Notes under the pieces: model-generated
Databases searched by the model: none
What the model saw: only the letters and a program-made list of their open reading frames with translations
Told to the model about the DNA's origin: nothing
Source of the DNA: Gammaproteobacteria bacterium
GTDB taxonomy: Bacteria; Pseudomonadota; Gammaproteobacteria; Steroidobacterales; PWYM01
DNA length: 34,590 nucleotides
NCBI GenBank assembly: GCA_007127715.1
Contig: SKYU01000201.1
Span: 1 to 34,590 of the forward strand
Reading direction: 5' to 3'
Made by a program: the position numbers and the translations under genes
In this document: one piece after another, positions 7,435 to 17,648 of the stretch
How the letters are laid out: each line of letters opens with the position of its first letter
Numbering within the stretch: position 1 is the first letter of the stretch

Positions 7435-7897
7435 CGTTGTCGTCTTCCGATTGCGAGAACAGGAACCGGCTGATCAGGCTCTCGAGCACCAGCGCCGACT
7501 GCGTGAGGAAGATCTCGTCGCCGTCGCGCAGCGCATCGAACGAACCGCCGGCCCCGATGCCGATGTAATTCCCGCCAAGCAGGCCGGCGGTCAGGATCGA
7601 CGCTTCCGAGTCCTCGGGGATCTGGTCGAAGCGTCGATCGATCTGCAAGGTCACCACGGCGTCCAGTCGCTCCGGGTCGAGTTCGATCTTCTCGACCCGG
7701 CCGATCGTCACGCCGGCCATCGTGACCGGGGCGCGGGCGGTCAGCCCGCCGATATTGTCAAACCGCGCCGTTACCGTGTAGGTCTCGACCCGTCCCATGC
7801 CGGTCCCGGTGGTCTGGGTGGTCAGAAAAAACAGTGCGGCAATGCCCAGAAAGACAAACAGGCCGGTGCCAAGTTCAACGGTTCGCGTCTGCTGCAT
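7427..7897 (-). CDS. mlaD: MCE-domain substrate-binding subunit MlaD
   Basis: Membrane-anchored, hexamer-forming MCE protein that receives lipid from MlaC. The 156 residues comprise one N-terminal membrane segment (about 10-28) and an MCE domain (about 38-120) with YTVTARFDNIGGLTARAPVTMAGVTIGRV and ASILTAGLLGGNYIGIGAG. The ATG at 7897 was chosen because it places TVELGTG just before the membrane helix as in relatives, and follows the mlaE stop by 14 bp. It is somewhat shorter than E. coli MlaD (183), with a shortened C-terminal helix ending in an acidic EDDNDD. Confidence 0.95.
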   Translation of the reverse strand: MQQTRTVELGTGLFVFLGIAALFFLTTQTTGTGMGRVETYTVTARFDNIGGLTARAPVTMAGVTIGRVEKIELDPERLDAVVTLQIDRRFDQIPEDSEASILTAGLLGGNYIGIGAGGSFDALRDGDEIFLTQSALVLESLISRFLFSQSEDDNDD

Positions 7898-7911
7898 CGC
7901 GGTAATCCTTG

Positions 7912-8679
7912 TCAGAGCAGTGCTGCGGTGATCATGTAATCGAGAATGAGAACCGATACCGCGGTAATCACCACGGTCCGGGTGGTGGCGCGGCCGACAC
8001 CCTCGGCGGTCGGCCATGCGGTATAGCCCTCGTAGACGGCAACCAGGCTGGCGGCCACGCCAAAGACGATGCTCTTGAATATACCTTCGCGCACGTCATC
8101 CATGCTGACCAGTGATTGCATCTGCGACCAGAATACGCCCGGGTCCACGCCCATCAGGGCCACACCGACCACCCACGCTCCGAAGATACCGATGGCGGTG
8201 AAAATCGCCACCAGCAGGGGCATCGCGATCACGCCACCGAGGAACCGCGGCAACACGACCCGCTTCATCGGGTCGACGGCCATCATTTCCATGGCCGAGA
8301 GCTGGTCGGTGGCCTTCATCAGTCCGATCTCGGAGGCCAATGCAGTACCGGCCCGGCCGGCGAACAGCAGCGCTGTGACGACCGGGCCCAGTTCCTTGAT
8401 CAACGCCAGCGCCGTGGCGCCCCCGAGCACGTTTTCGGAGTTGAACCGCGCCAGCAGATCGAAGCCCTGCAGCCCCAGGACAAGACCGACGAAAAAGCCA
8501 CTGAGCATGATGATGACCAGCGACAGCGCGCCGGCGTTGTGAACCTGCTGGACCACCAGCCTGAACCGCAACAGACCCGCCGGCGTGTACATGATCAGGC
8601 GACCCAGGAAGATCGCCATGCTGCCGAGTGCGTGGATGAAGGCGGCGAAAGTCGCGCCGATCTCACGAACCAGGCCCAT
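7912..8679 (-). CDS. mlaE: ABC transporter permease MlaE
   Basis: Inner-membrane permease of the MlaFEDB phospholipid transporter. The 255-residue product has the usual five or six hydrophobic segments and the family signatures SGFFVGLVLGLQGFDLLARF, ELGPVVTALLFAGRAGTALASEIGLMKATDQLSAMEMMAVDP and VLPRFLGG. Length agrees with E. coli (260). Its ATG shares one base with the TGA of mlaF (TGATG, 8677-8681), which suggests re-initiation. Confidence 0.97.
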   Translation of the reverse strand: MGLVREIGATFAAFIHALGSMAIFLGRLIMYTPAGLLRFRLVVQQVHNAGALSLVIIMLSGFFVGLVLGLQGFDLLARFNSENVLGGATALALIKELGPVVTALLFAGRAGTALASEIGLMKATDQLSAMEMMAVDPMKRVVLPRFLGGVIAMPLLVAIFTAIGIFGAWVVGVALMGVDPGVFWSQMQSLVSMDDVREGIFKSIVFGVAASLVAVYEGYTAWPTAEGVGRATTRTVVITAVSVLILDYMITAALL

Positions 8680-9506
8680 CAGCGGCGCTCCTGACCGCGC
8701 CCGAGCAGATCCTCGCCATACTCCGGCGCCGGGAAGTGATAGGCCACTGGCCCGTCAGCCTCGCCATGCATGAACTGGCGGACCAGCGGCGAGTCCTCTT
8801 CCATCAGCTCGCGGTGTGCGCCGGCAGCCACCACCCGGCCCTCGGCCAGCAGGTAGGAATGGTCGGCCACCTGCTCGAGCTCGTTGACATCGTGCGAGAC
8901 CACGATGCTGGTCAGCCCGAGGGCGTCGTTGAGCCGACGGATCAGCCGGACGATCACCCCCATGGAGATCGGGTCCAGGCCGACGAACGGCTCGTCGTAG
9001 ATGAGAATATCAGGGTCCATGACGATGGCGCGGGCCAGCGCCACCCGACGGTTCATCCCGCCGGAGAGCTCACCGGGAAACAGCGTCGCCGCCCCGCGCA
9101 GGCCGACTGCATGGAGCTTGGTAAGCACGATGTGGCGGATCAGCCGCTCCGGCAGACGGGTATGTTCGCGCAGCGGGAAGGCGACGTTGTCGAACACAGT
9201 GAAATCCGTCAGCAGCGCGCCGTTCTGGAACAGCATCCCCATCTGGCGACGCATCTCGTAAAGCCGCCCGAGACCCAGTTCGGGCACCTCGTAGTCGCCG
9301 ACCCGCACACTGCCGGCATCGGGTTTGAGCTGACCGGTGATGAGCCGCAGCAGCGTGGTCTTGCCGGTGCCACTCGGTCCCATGACCGCGGTCACCTTGC
9401 CCTTGGGGATCGTCATGTCCAGGCCATCGAACACCCGGAAGGCACCGCGGCGGAACCGCACACCGCGGAGCTCGATCAGGTTGCCCTCGGGCGCGGCCAG
9501 TGTCAC
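8679..9506 (-). CDS. mlaF: ABC transporter ATP-binding subunit MlaF
   Basis: ATPase of the Mla phospholipid transporter. The 275-residue product has Walker A GPSGTGKT (43-50), signature LSGGM followed by NRRVALARA, Walker B ILIYDEPF, and the D-loop VGLDPIS. The start is GTG at 9506, which overlaps the TGA of the upstream aldolase gene (GTGA, 9503-9506). This makes the aldolase gene the apparent first cistron of the Mla operon, since I see no promoter between them. Confidence 0.97.
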   Translation of the reverse strand: MTLAAPEGNLIELRGVRFRRGAFRVFDGLDMTIPKGKVTAVMGPSGTGKTTLLRLITGQLKPDAGSVRVGDYEVPELGLGRLYEMRRQMGMLFQNGALLTDFTVFDNVAFPLREHTRLPERLIRHIVLTKLHAVGLRGAATLFPGELSGGMNRRVALARAIVMDPDILIYDEPFVGLDPISMGVIVRLIRRLNDALGLTSIVVSHDVNELEQVADHSYLLAEGRVVAAGAHRELMEEDSPLVRQFMHGEADGPVAYHFPAPEYGEDLLGRGQERR

Positions 9507-10522
9507 GCGGCCTGTTCCATGTCGGCGGAGTACTCACCCCGGGTGGCCAGCCCATTGAGCCGGGCCCGCAGTCCCAACGCCGCCTGTCCCGCCGCGATGT
9601 TCTCGGCGCGGCCGCCCCATGCCTTGAGGGCAGGCGCCTGCAGGGCACGGCCATAGGAGAAGGTGAGGTGCCAGGGCAGCGCGCTCCCGGCATTCATGGC
9701 GTTGAGGTGGGCCGTCGCCAACTCGTCGCTCTGACCGCCGGAGAGGAAGGCTATGCCCGGCACGGCCGCCGGCACGTAACGCTTCAGGCAGCGAACCGTG
9801 GCCTCCGCGACCTCCTCGACCCCGGCCTGGGTCGGACATTTCTTGCCCGAGATCACCATGTTGGGCTTGAGGACCATGTGCTCGAGCACCACCCGGTGGC
9901 GATGAAGTTCGCTGAACACCTGAGAGAGCACCTCGCCGGTCACCGCCTCGCAGCGGGCCAGGTCATGGGCGCCGTCCATCAGCACCTCGGGCTCGACGAT
10001 CGGTACGATGCCGCCCTCCTGGCAAAGCGCCGCGTAGCGCGCCAGGGCCTGCGCGTTGGCGCGGATGCAGTAGTCGGTGGGGATGCCGTCGGCGATATCG
10101 ATGACCGCGCGCCACTTGGCGAACTTCGCACCAAGATCGGCGTATTCGGCCAGGCGGTCCCGCAGACCGTCCAGCCCCTCGGTGATCTTCTCGCCCGGGA
10201 AGCCTGCCAGCGCCTTGGCCCCGGCATCGACCTTGATGCCCGGTATCATCCCGTGATCGGCCAGGTAGCGGGAGAAAGACGTGCCGTCGGCACAGGACTG
10301 GCGCAGAGTCTCGTCGTATAGGATGACACCGCTGATGTGCTGCCCCAGGCCCTCCGTGGTGAACAGCATTTCGCGGTAACTGCGGCGATGTTCCTCGGTG
10401 CTCTCCAGCGAGATGCTGTCGAAGCGCTTCTTGATGGTCGGCGAGCTCTCGTCTGCGGCAAGGATGCCGCGGCCCTTCTCGACCATGGCCACAGCGACGG
10501 CGTGCAAGTCGTGAGCAGTCAT
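9503..10522 (-). CDS. fbaB-like (class I): Class I fructose-bisphosphate aldolase
   Basis: Glycolytic/gluconeogenic enzyme cleaving fructose 1,6-bisphosphate to DHAP and glyceraldehyde 3-phosphate through a Schiff base. The 339-residue protein is of the animal/plant-like class I type, not the DhnA/FbaB archaeal type: GRGILAADES (Asp24), GIKVD (Lys97), AKWR (Lys136), IVEPE (Glu177) and Schiff-base Lys219 in VLKPNMV. The ATG at 10522 has a strong AGGAGG (10532-10537 on the minus strand), which decides against the longer frame up to 10636. Its stop overlaps mlaF. The symbol is only a family label. Confidence 0.95.
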   Translation of the reverse strand: MTAHDLHAVAVAMVEKGRGILAADESSPTIKKRFDSISLESTEEHRRSYREMLFTTEGLGQHISGVILYDETLRQSCADGTSFSRYLADHGMIPGIKVDAGAKALAGFPGEKITEGLDGLRDRLAEYADLGAKFAKWRAVIDIADGIPTDYCIRANAQALARYAALCQEGGIVPIVEPEVLMDGAHDLARCEAVTGEVLSQVFSELHRHRVVLEHMVLKPNMVISGKKCPTQAGVEEVAEATVRCLKRYVPAAVPGIAFLSGGQSDELATAHLNAMNAGSALPWHLTFSYGRALQAPALKAWGGRAENIAAGQAALGLRARLNGLATRGEYSADMEQAA

Positions 10523-10594
10523 TACAACAGTCCTCCTGGGGGCGCTTTCGCAGGAACCGGACGCACGGATGCACACCCGGCGGGGTAGCGCGCA

Positions 10595-10603
10595 AGCATA
10601 GCA
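10595..10603 (-). promoter_or_regulatory. Candidate extended -10 promoter of the aldolase-mla operon
   Basis: On the minus strand, TGCTATGCT (TG, one base, then TATGCT) fits an extended -10 about 70 bp before the aldolase start. No -35 is recognisable 17 bp upstream; the spacer holds a run of eight G on this strand. Purely a pattern call. Confidence 0.35.
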
Positions 10604-10610
10604 AATCCCG

Positions 10611-10618
10611 CCCCCCCC
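10611..10618. repeat. Homopolymer C8 tract in the divergent fba/suf intergenic region
   Basis: Eight consecutive C on the plus strand, lying between the candidate aldolase -10 and the suf operator. Runs of this length can slip during replication; its place in a promoter spacer is why it is listed. Confidence 0.8.
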
Positions 10619-10634
10619 ATTGGCACCCCGCGTC

Positions 10635-10659
10635 AAATAGGACTAAAATAGTGCTGTAT
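10635..10659 (+). promoter_or_regulatory. IscR type 1-like operator upstream of the suf operon
   Basis: The 25-bp stretch carries the core GACTAAAATAGT (10641-10652) and TAT at the right end, at the same spacing as in the E. coli IscR type 1 consensus; I count 18 of 25 positions in agreement with the consensus as I recall it, with the mismatches in the flanking half-site arms. It lies 27 bp before the regulator start. TATACA at 10657-10662 overlaps its right end and could be the -10, so binding would block RNA polymerase and allow autoregulation by the Rrf2 protein encoded next. Confidence 0.6.
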
Positions 10660-10685
10660 ACAGGTTGGAGCGAGCGGGGCTTCGT

Positions 10686-11189
10686 ATGCTGCGCATGAGT
10701 CGACTGACGGACTACGCCACGGTGGTGCTGGCCCATATGGCCGGGGCCCCGGAGCGTCTGCACACCGCCAACGAGCTGGCCACGGCCACCGGGCTGACGC
10801 AGACCACCGTCAGCAAGCTGCTGAAAACACTGGCCCGCAGCGGGCTGCTCACCTCCCAGCGTGGTGCGTCGGGAGGTTACGGGCTGGCCCGGCCCGCCGG
10901 CGAGATCAGCGCGGCCGACGTGCTCGATGCGCTGGAGGGTCCAGTGGCGCTGACCGAGTGCGCCAGTGACGACGGCGGCTGCGAGTACGAGGCGCAATGC
11001 CGGGTGGGCAACGCCTGGCAGGTGATCAACGCGGCCATCCGCGAGGCTCTGGACGATGTCAGCCTGCTCGACCTGGTCTCGCAGACGCCCAGGTTCGGGC
11101 CACTGCGACTGCAGGCGCCGGCACGCGAGCGGCGCACCGCGGCCACGGAGGCTGCGGGGGTACCCATGCACTTCAGGCCCAGGGCCTGA
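10686..11189 (+). CDS. Rrf2-family Fe-S regulator of the SUF operon
   Basis: A 167-residue winged-helix regulator of the type annotated as SUF system Fe-S cluster assembly regulator. N-terminal DNA-binding part: SRLTDYATVVLAHMA, then a helix-turn-helix (ATGLTQTTVSKLLKTLARSGLL) and wing with RGASGGYGLARP. Three cysteines, Cys92, Cys99 and Cys105 (C-x6-C-x5-C), are placed to ligate an Fe-S cluster as in IscR. The start at 10686 was chosen because MLRMSRLTDYA matches the family N-terminus; ATG 10695 is also possible. It is the first gene of the suf cluster, 18 bp before sufB. By analogy with IscR the holo-form probably represses the operon. Confidence 0.93.
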   Translation: MLRMSRLTDYATVVLAHMAGAPERLHTANELATATGLTQTTVSKLLKTLARSGLLTSQRGASGGYGLARPAGEISAADVLDALEGPVALTECASDDGGCEYEAQCRVGNAWQVINAAIREALDDVSLLDLVSQTPRFGPLRLQAPARERRTAATEAAGVPMHFRPRA

Positions 11190-11207
11190 CCATCGAGGAC
11201 GACGACC

Positions 11208-12656
<1,449 letters not shown>

Positions 12657-12682
12657 AGCAATACGTTCAACAGGGAAGAACC

Positions 12683-13435
12683 ATGCTCAAGATCAAGGAC
12701 CTGCACGCCCGCGTCGATGGCAAGGACATCCTCAAGGGGCTGACCCTCGAGGTGGCCGCCGGCGAGGTGCACGCCATCATGGGCCCGAACGGCGCCGGCA
12801 AGAGCACGTTGGCCCAGGTGCTCGCCGGCCGTGAGGGCTATGAAATCGTCTCCGGAAGCGTCGAGTATCTCGGCCAGGACCTGCTGGAACTCGCGCCCGA
12901 GGAGCGCGCGCGCGAGGGCGTGTTCCTGGCATTCCAGTACCCGGTGGAGATTCCGGGCGTGAACAACGTCTACCTGCTCAAGGCCGCGCTGAACGCCATC
13001 CGCAAGCACCGCGGCGAGGACGAGCTCGACGCCTATGCCTTCATGAAGATCGTCCGCGAGAAGATGAAGCTCATGCAGATGGACCCGAGCTTCCTCAACC
13101 GCGGCGTGAACGAGGGGTTCTCGGGCGGCGAGAAGAAACGCAACGAGATCCTGCAGATGGCGGTGCTGGAGCCGAAGCTCGCGCTGCTCGACGAAACCGA
13201 CTCAGGCCTCGACATCGACGCCATGAAAGTCGTCGCCGAGGGCGTGAACAGCCTGCGCTCGCCCGAGCGGGCCATCGTCATGGTCACCCACTACCAGCGT
13301 CTGCTCGACCACATCGTGCCGGACGTCGTACACGTGCTGGCTGACGGGCGCATCGTCAAATCGGGTGACCGCAGCCTGGCGCTGGAACTCGAGGAGCGGG
13401 GTTACGACTGGCTCCAGAAGGCAGTGGGCACATGA
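12683..13435 (+). CDS. sufC: SufC ATPase of the Fe-S scaffold complex
   Basis: ABC-type ATPase that drives conformational change in SufBCD. The 250-residue product has Walker A GPNGAGKST (about 33-41), signature FSGGEKKRNEILQM, Walker B LALLDETDSGLD and the switch histidine in VTHYQRLL. The ATG at 12683, behind AGGGAAGAA, opens on the first strand MLKIKDLHA, which rules out the longer frame reaching into sufB. Its stop overlaps the sufD start (ATGA at 13432-13435). Confidence 0.98.
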   Translation: MLKIKDLHARVDGKDILKGLTLEVAAGEVHAIMGPNGAGKSTLAQVLAGREGYEIVSGSVEYLGQDLLELAPEERAREGVFLAFQYPVEIPGVNNVYLLKAALNAIRKHRGEDELDAYAFMKIVREKMKLMQMDPSFLNRGVNEGFSGGEKKRNEILQMAVLEPKLALLDETDSGLDIDAMKVVAEGVNSLRSPERAIVMVTHYQRLLDHIVPDVVHVLADGRIVKSGDRSLALELEERGYDWLQKAVGT

Positions 13436-14745
13436 GTGCGCTGCTTGAAAGCCTGCGGCAACACTGGCGGGACCGCGCCTCCACCCTGCCCGGCAATGCC
13501 GACGCCCGTCAGCAGGCGCTCGAAGCGTTCCTGGCCCGGGGTTTCCCGACAACCGCCGAAGAGGACTGGAAATATACCTCGCTGGCACGACTCGAGGATG
13601 CCAGCCTGGCAGTGCCCGGCCCGGTGGACCTTGCCGAGGCGATGGCAGCTGTGGAAAGACATGCGGTGCCGGGACTCGACGGGCCGCGTCTGGTCTTCGT
13701 CAACGGCCAGTTGATCCCTCCGGCCTGCCGTCTGGAAGGCATGCCGGAGGGCCTGGGCGTCGGCTCGCTGGGACAGACCCTTCAGGAGCATGGCGATGCC
13801 GACCCGCTGGACCGGGTGGTGGACCTGGACCGCTACCGCCTGGCGCGCCTGAACACCGCACTGTTCCTGGATGGCGCATTGATCCGCGCGACGAAACAGG
13901 TGGGGGCCGAGAAGCCCATCTACCTGCTGTTCCTGAACCTTGGCGCGCCGGGCGCCATGCCACTGATCCAACCCAGAGTGCTGATCGACGTCGCCCAAGG
14001 TGCGGCCCTTACCGTGATCGAGCACCACTGCGGCGAGGGTGAGGCGGCGGTGATCAATGCTGTCACGGAAATTTCCGGCCAGTCGGCGGCACGCATCACC
14101 CACTACCGGGTGCAGGAGCATGCGGAGCGCCACATCCAGATCGCCGGTCTCAACGCGCGGCTTGACCGTGATGCCTCGCTGGTCTGCCACAATATCGATC
14201 TGGGTGGCGCGCTGGTCCGCAACGACGTGCACGCGCGGCTGCTTGCCCCTGGCGCCGAGGTGGAACTCAACGGGCTTTACTTCACACGCGGTACCAGCCA
14301 CGTCGACAACCATACGCGCATCGACCACCTGGCGCCCCGCACCACCAGCCGTGAGGACTATCGCGGCGTGCTCGACGGGCGCTCGCGCGCGGTGTTCAAC
14401 GGCAAGGTGCTGGTGGCGGAGGACGCACAGAAGATCGAGGCTCACCAGTCCAACAACAATCTGCTGCTCTCGCGCGAGTGCGAGGTCGACACCAAGCCGG
14501 AACTGGAAATCTATGCCGACGATGTCAAATGCAGCCATGGCGCGACCGTGGGTCAGCTCGATGCCACGGCGCTGTTTTACCTGCGCTCGCGCGGGCTGGA
14601 CGCCGATACCGCCCGCGGACTGCTCACGTTCGCCTTCGCCGAGGAAGTGATTGCCCGGTTGGGGATCACGCCGCTGGCCGAGCGGCTGTCCGGCACGGTC
14701 ATGGGTCACCTGCCCGACAGCGAGCGCCTGCGCGAGTTCACCTGA
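13432..14745 (+). CDS. sufD: SufD subunit of the Fe-S scaffold complex
   Basis: Paralogue of SufB that forms the SufBC2D heterocomplex and helps iron entry. The 437-residue product has TTAEEDWKYTSL near the N-terminus, a beta-helix core, and the C-terminal signature IYADDVKCSHGATVGQLD containing the histidine matched to E. coli His360. Translational coupling to sufC is expected from the 4-bp overlap, and sufS follows after 10 bp. Confidence 0.97.
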   Translation: MSALLESLRQHWRDRASTLPGNADARQQALEAFLARGFPTTAEEDWKYTSLARLEDASLAVPGPVDLAEAMAAVERHAVPGLDGPRLVFVNGQLIPPACRLEGMPEGLGVGSLGQTLQEHGDADPLDRVVDLDRYRLARLNTALFLDGALIRATKQVGAEKPIYLLFLNLGAPGAMPLIQPRVLIDVAQGAALTVIEHHCGEGEAAVINAVTEISGQSAARITHYRVQEHAERHIQIAGLNARLDRDASLVCHNIDLGGALVRNDVHARLLAPGAEVELNGLYFTRGTSHVDNHTRIDHLAPRTTSREDYRGVLDGRSRAVFNGKVLVAEDAQKIEAHQSNNNLLLSRECEVDTKPELEIYADDVKCSHGATVGQLDATALFYLRSRGLDADTARGLLTFAFAEEVIARLGITPLAERLSGTVMGHLPDSERLREFT

Positions 14746-14755
14746 GGAGTTGCCG

Positions 14756-16006
<1,251 letters not shown>

Positions 16007-16032
16007 GCGGACGCGGAAACGGACAGGCCACC

Positions 16033-16533
16033 GTGGCAGACCTCGAGGCGCTGTACCGCGACGTGGTTCTGGACCACAATCGCCGTCCGCGTAACTTCCG
16101 GCGGCTGGCGGCGCCGTGCGGATGCACGGACGGCGTCAATCCGCTGTGCGGTGACCGGCTGATGGTATGCCTGCGCATCGAGGACGAGACCGTCACCGAG
16201 GCGGCCTTCGAAGGCAGCGGCTGCGCCATCTCGATGGCCTCGGCATCGATGATGACCGAGGCCGTCACGGGACGCAGCCGCGCCGAGGCACTGAGCCTGG
16301 CCGACACCGTCGGGGCCATGCTGCGGGGGCGGGAGGGGTCAGCGCTCCAGGGCGAGCTCCTGGCGCTCTCGGCGGTCAGCGCCTACCCCAGCCGGGTCAA
16401 ATGCGCCCTGCTGGCCTGGGAGGCGCTGCGGGCCGGGCTGACTGACGGAGCGGCCCGGGTCAGCACCGAGGCACAGGGAAGGACGTCCGAGGGGCGTCCC
16501 GCAGAGCAACGACAGGCAAGGGACGGACACTGA
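16033..16533 (+). CDS. sufU: SufU-type zinc sulfur-transfer protein
   Basis: IscU-like protein that, in Bacillus, accepts sulfur from SufS through a zinc-ligand swap. From the GTG at 16033 it has 166 residues with likely ligands Cys39, Asp41 (CGDR), Cys64 (GSGCAISMASASM) and Cys124 (RVKCALLAW), the same set as B. subtilis SufU (Cys41, Asp43, Cys66, Cys128). The 18-20 residue insertion before the third cysteine region separates SufU from IscU. The last 25 residues are polar, with RTSEGRPAEQRQ, and look disordered. The GTG is chosen since ADLEALYRDVVLDH is the family start; the upstream frame overlaps sufS. Confidence 0.93.
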   Translation: MADLEALYRDVVLDHNRRPRNFRRLAAPCGCTDGVNPLCGDRLMVCLRIEDETVTEAAFEGSGCAISMASASMMTEAVTGRSRAEALSLADTVGAMLRGREGSALQGELLALSAVSAYPSRVKCALLAWEALRAGLTDGAARVSTEAQGRTSEGRPAEQRQARDGH

Positions 16534-16537
16534 AACG

Positions 16538-17089
16538 ATGTTTGGACAGCACAATGAACCCGTCACGCTGCAGCGTGACTGCATGGCGGTCCTGATTCCG
16601 GCGGGCGAGGAACTGCGCCTGCGCGAGGGTACCAGCGGCTTCATCACCCAGGCGTTGGGCGGCAGCTTCACCGTCTACGTCGAGGGCAACCTGTTCCGTG
16701 TGGCGGGCAAGGATGCCGATGCGCTGGGCAAGGCACCCGTCCCTCCGCCGGAGGTCCCGGAGAACGCCAGCGACGAGGATATCGAGGCAGTCGTCTGGGA
16801 CCAGATGCGTACCTGCTTCGACCCGGAAATCCCGATCAACATCGTCGATCTCGGCCTCATATACGAGTGCCGGCTCGGGCGCGACGAGCAGGGTCAGCGC
16901 GAGGTCTCCATCAACATGACGCTGACCGCGCCTGGCTGCGGAATGGGTGATATTCTGGTACAGGATGTGCGCGAGAAGGTCGAACTGATCCCGACCATCA
17001 GTCGCGCCCACGTCGAACTGGTGTTCGATCCACCGTGGAACCAGTCAATGATGTCCGAGGAAGCCAAGCTGCAGACGGGTATGCTCTAG
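16538..17089 (+). CDS. sufT: SufT-like Fe-S maturation factor (DUF59/MIP18 family)
   Basis: A 183-residue protein of the putative Fe-S assembly protein SufT family. Residues 1-65 form a small N-terminal domain; residues 75-175 are the MIP18/DUF59 domain with DPEIPINIVDLGLIYE and the conserved cysteine in TLTAPGCGMGD, then VELVFDPPWNQSMMSEEAK. In other bacteria SufT helps mature Fe-S proteins when demand is high. It starts four bases after sufU and closes the suf operon. Confidence 0.93.
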   Translation: MFGQHNEPVTLQRDCMAVLIPAGEELRLREGTSGFITQALGGSFTVYVEGNLFRVAGKDADALGKAPVPPPEVPENASDEDIEAVVWDQMRTCFDPEIPINIVDLGLIYECRLGRDEQGQREVSINMTLTAPGCGMGDILVQDVREKVELIPTISRAHVELVFDPPWNQSMMSEEAKLQTGML

Positions 17090-17114
17090 GCCCACTCCGA
17101 CACCAGGCGCCCCG

Positions 17115-17648
17115 ATGAAAAGGCTGACGTTGCTGCGGCATGCAAAATCCAGCTGGGACGATCCCGGTCTGACGGATTTCGACCGGCCCCTGAACCGCCG
17201 TGGGGAACGTGACGCGCCGGCAATGGGGCGACGCCTGCGCGAGTCAGGCGCCCGCCCTTCTCTCATCCTGAGCAGCACCGCCGTGCGCGCGCTCGCCACC
17301 GCACGCCAGGTCGCCGACGCTCTGGGCTACCCGCGCGAGTTCCTGCAGACCGATGCCGGGCTGTATCTCGCCAGCGCCGAGCGGCTGCGCGAGATCGCCT
17401 CGCTGCAGGACGACACCTTCCGCGACATCATGATCGTCGCCCACAATCCGGGGCTCACGGACTTCGCCAACGCGATCTCCGATCACCCGGTCGACAATCT
17501 GGCCACAGCAGCCGTGATGGTCGTCGACCTGCCGATCAGCCGCTGGGAGGCCCTTGCCGACAACCCCCGTGGTCACTGCGTCCTCTACGACTACCCGAAA
17601 AACGCCGAGCCGCCCCCCCATGGCGTTCTGCAGCGCGTTGGCGCCTAG
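17115..17648 (+). CDS. SixA-like histidine phosphatase
   Basis: A 177-residue member of the histidine phosphatase superfamily. The catalytic signature is LLRHAKSSW, with Arg8-His9, and the second histidine sits in IMIVAHNPGL; LSSTAVRALATA supplies the phosphate-pocket arginine. SixA of E. coli removes phosphate from a phosphohistidine (ArcB HPt domain, NPr); RHAKSSW proteins are the common relatives, often without a known substrate. It lies 25 bp after sufT and may be read through from the suf operon. No phosphorelay gene is nearby. Confidence 0.88.
   Translation: MKRLTLLRHAKSSWDDPGLTDFDRPLNRRGERDAPAMGRRLRESGARPSLILSSTAVRALATARQVADALGYPREFLQTDAGLYLASAERLREIASLQDDTFRDIMIVAHNPGLTDFANAISDHPVDNLATAAVMVVDLPISRWEALADNPRGHCVLYDYPKNAEPPPHGVLQRVGA

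Noticed and set aside
10523-10636. N-terminal extension of the aldolase reading frame
   Set aside because: A strong AGGAGG precedes the ATG at 10522, and the extension is low-quality sequence that runs over the candidate promoter.
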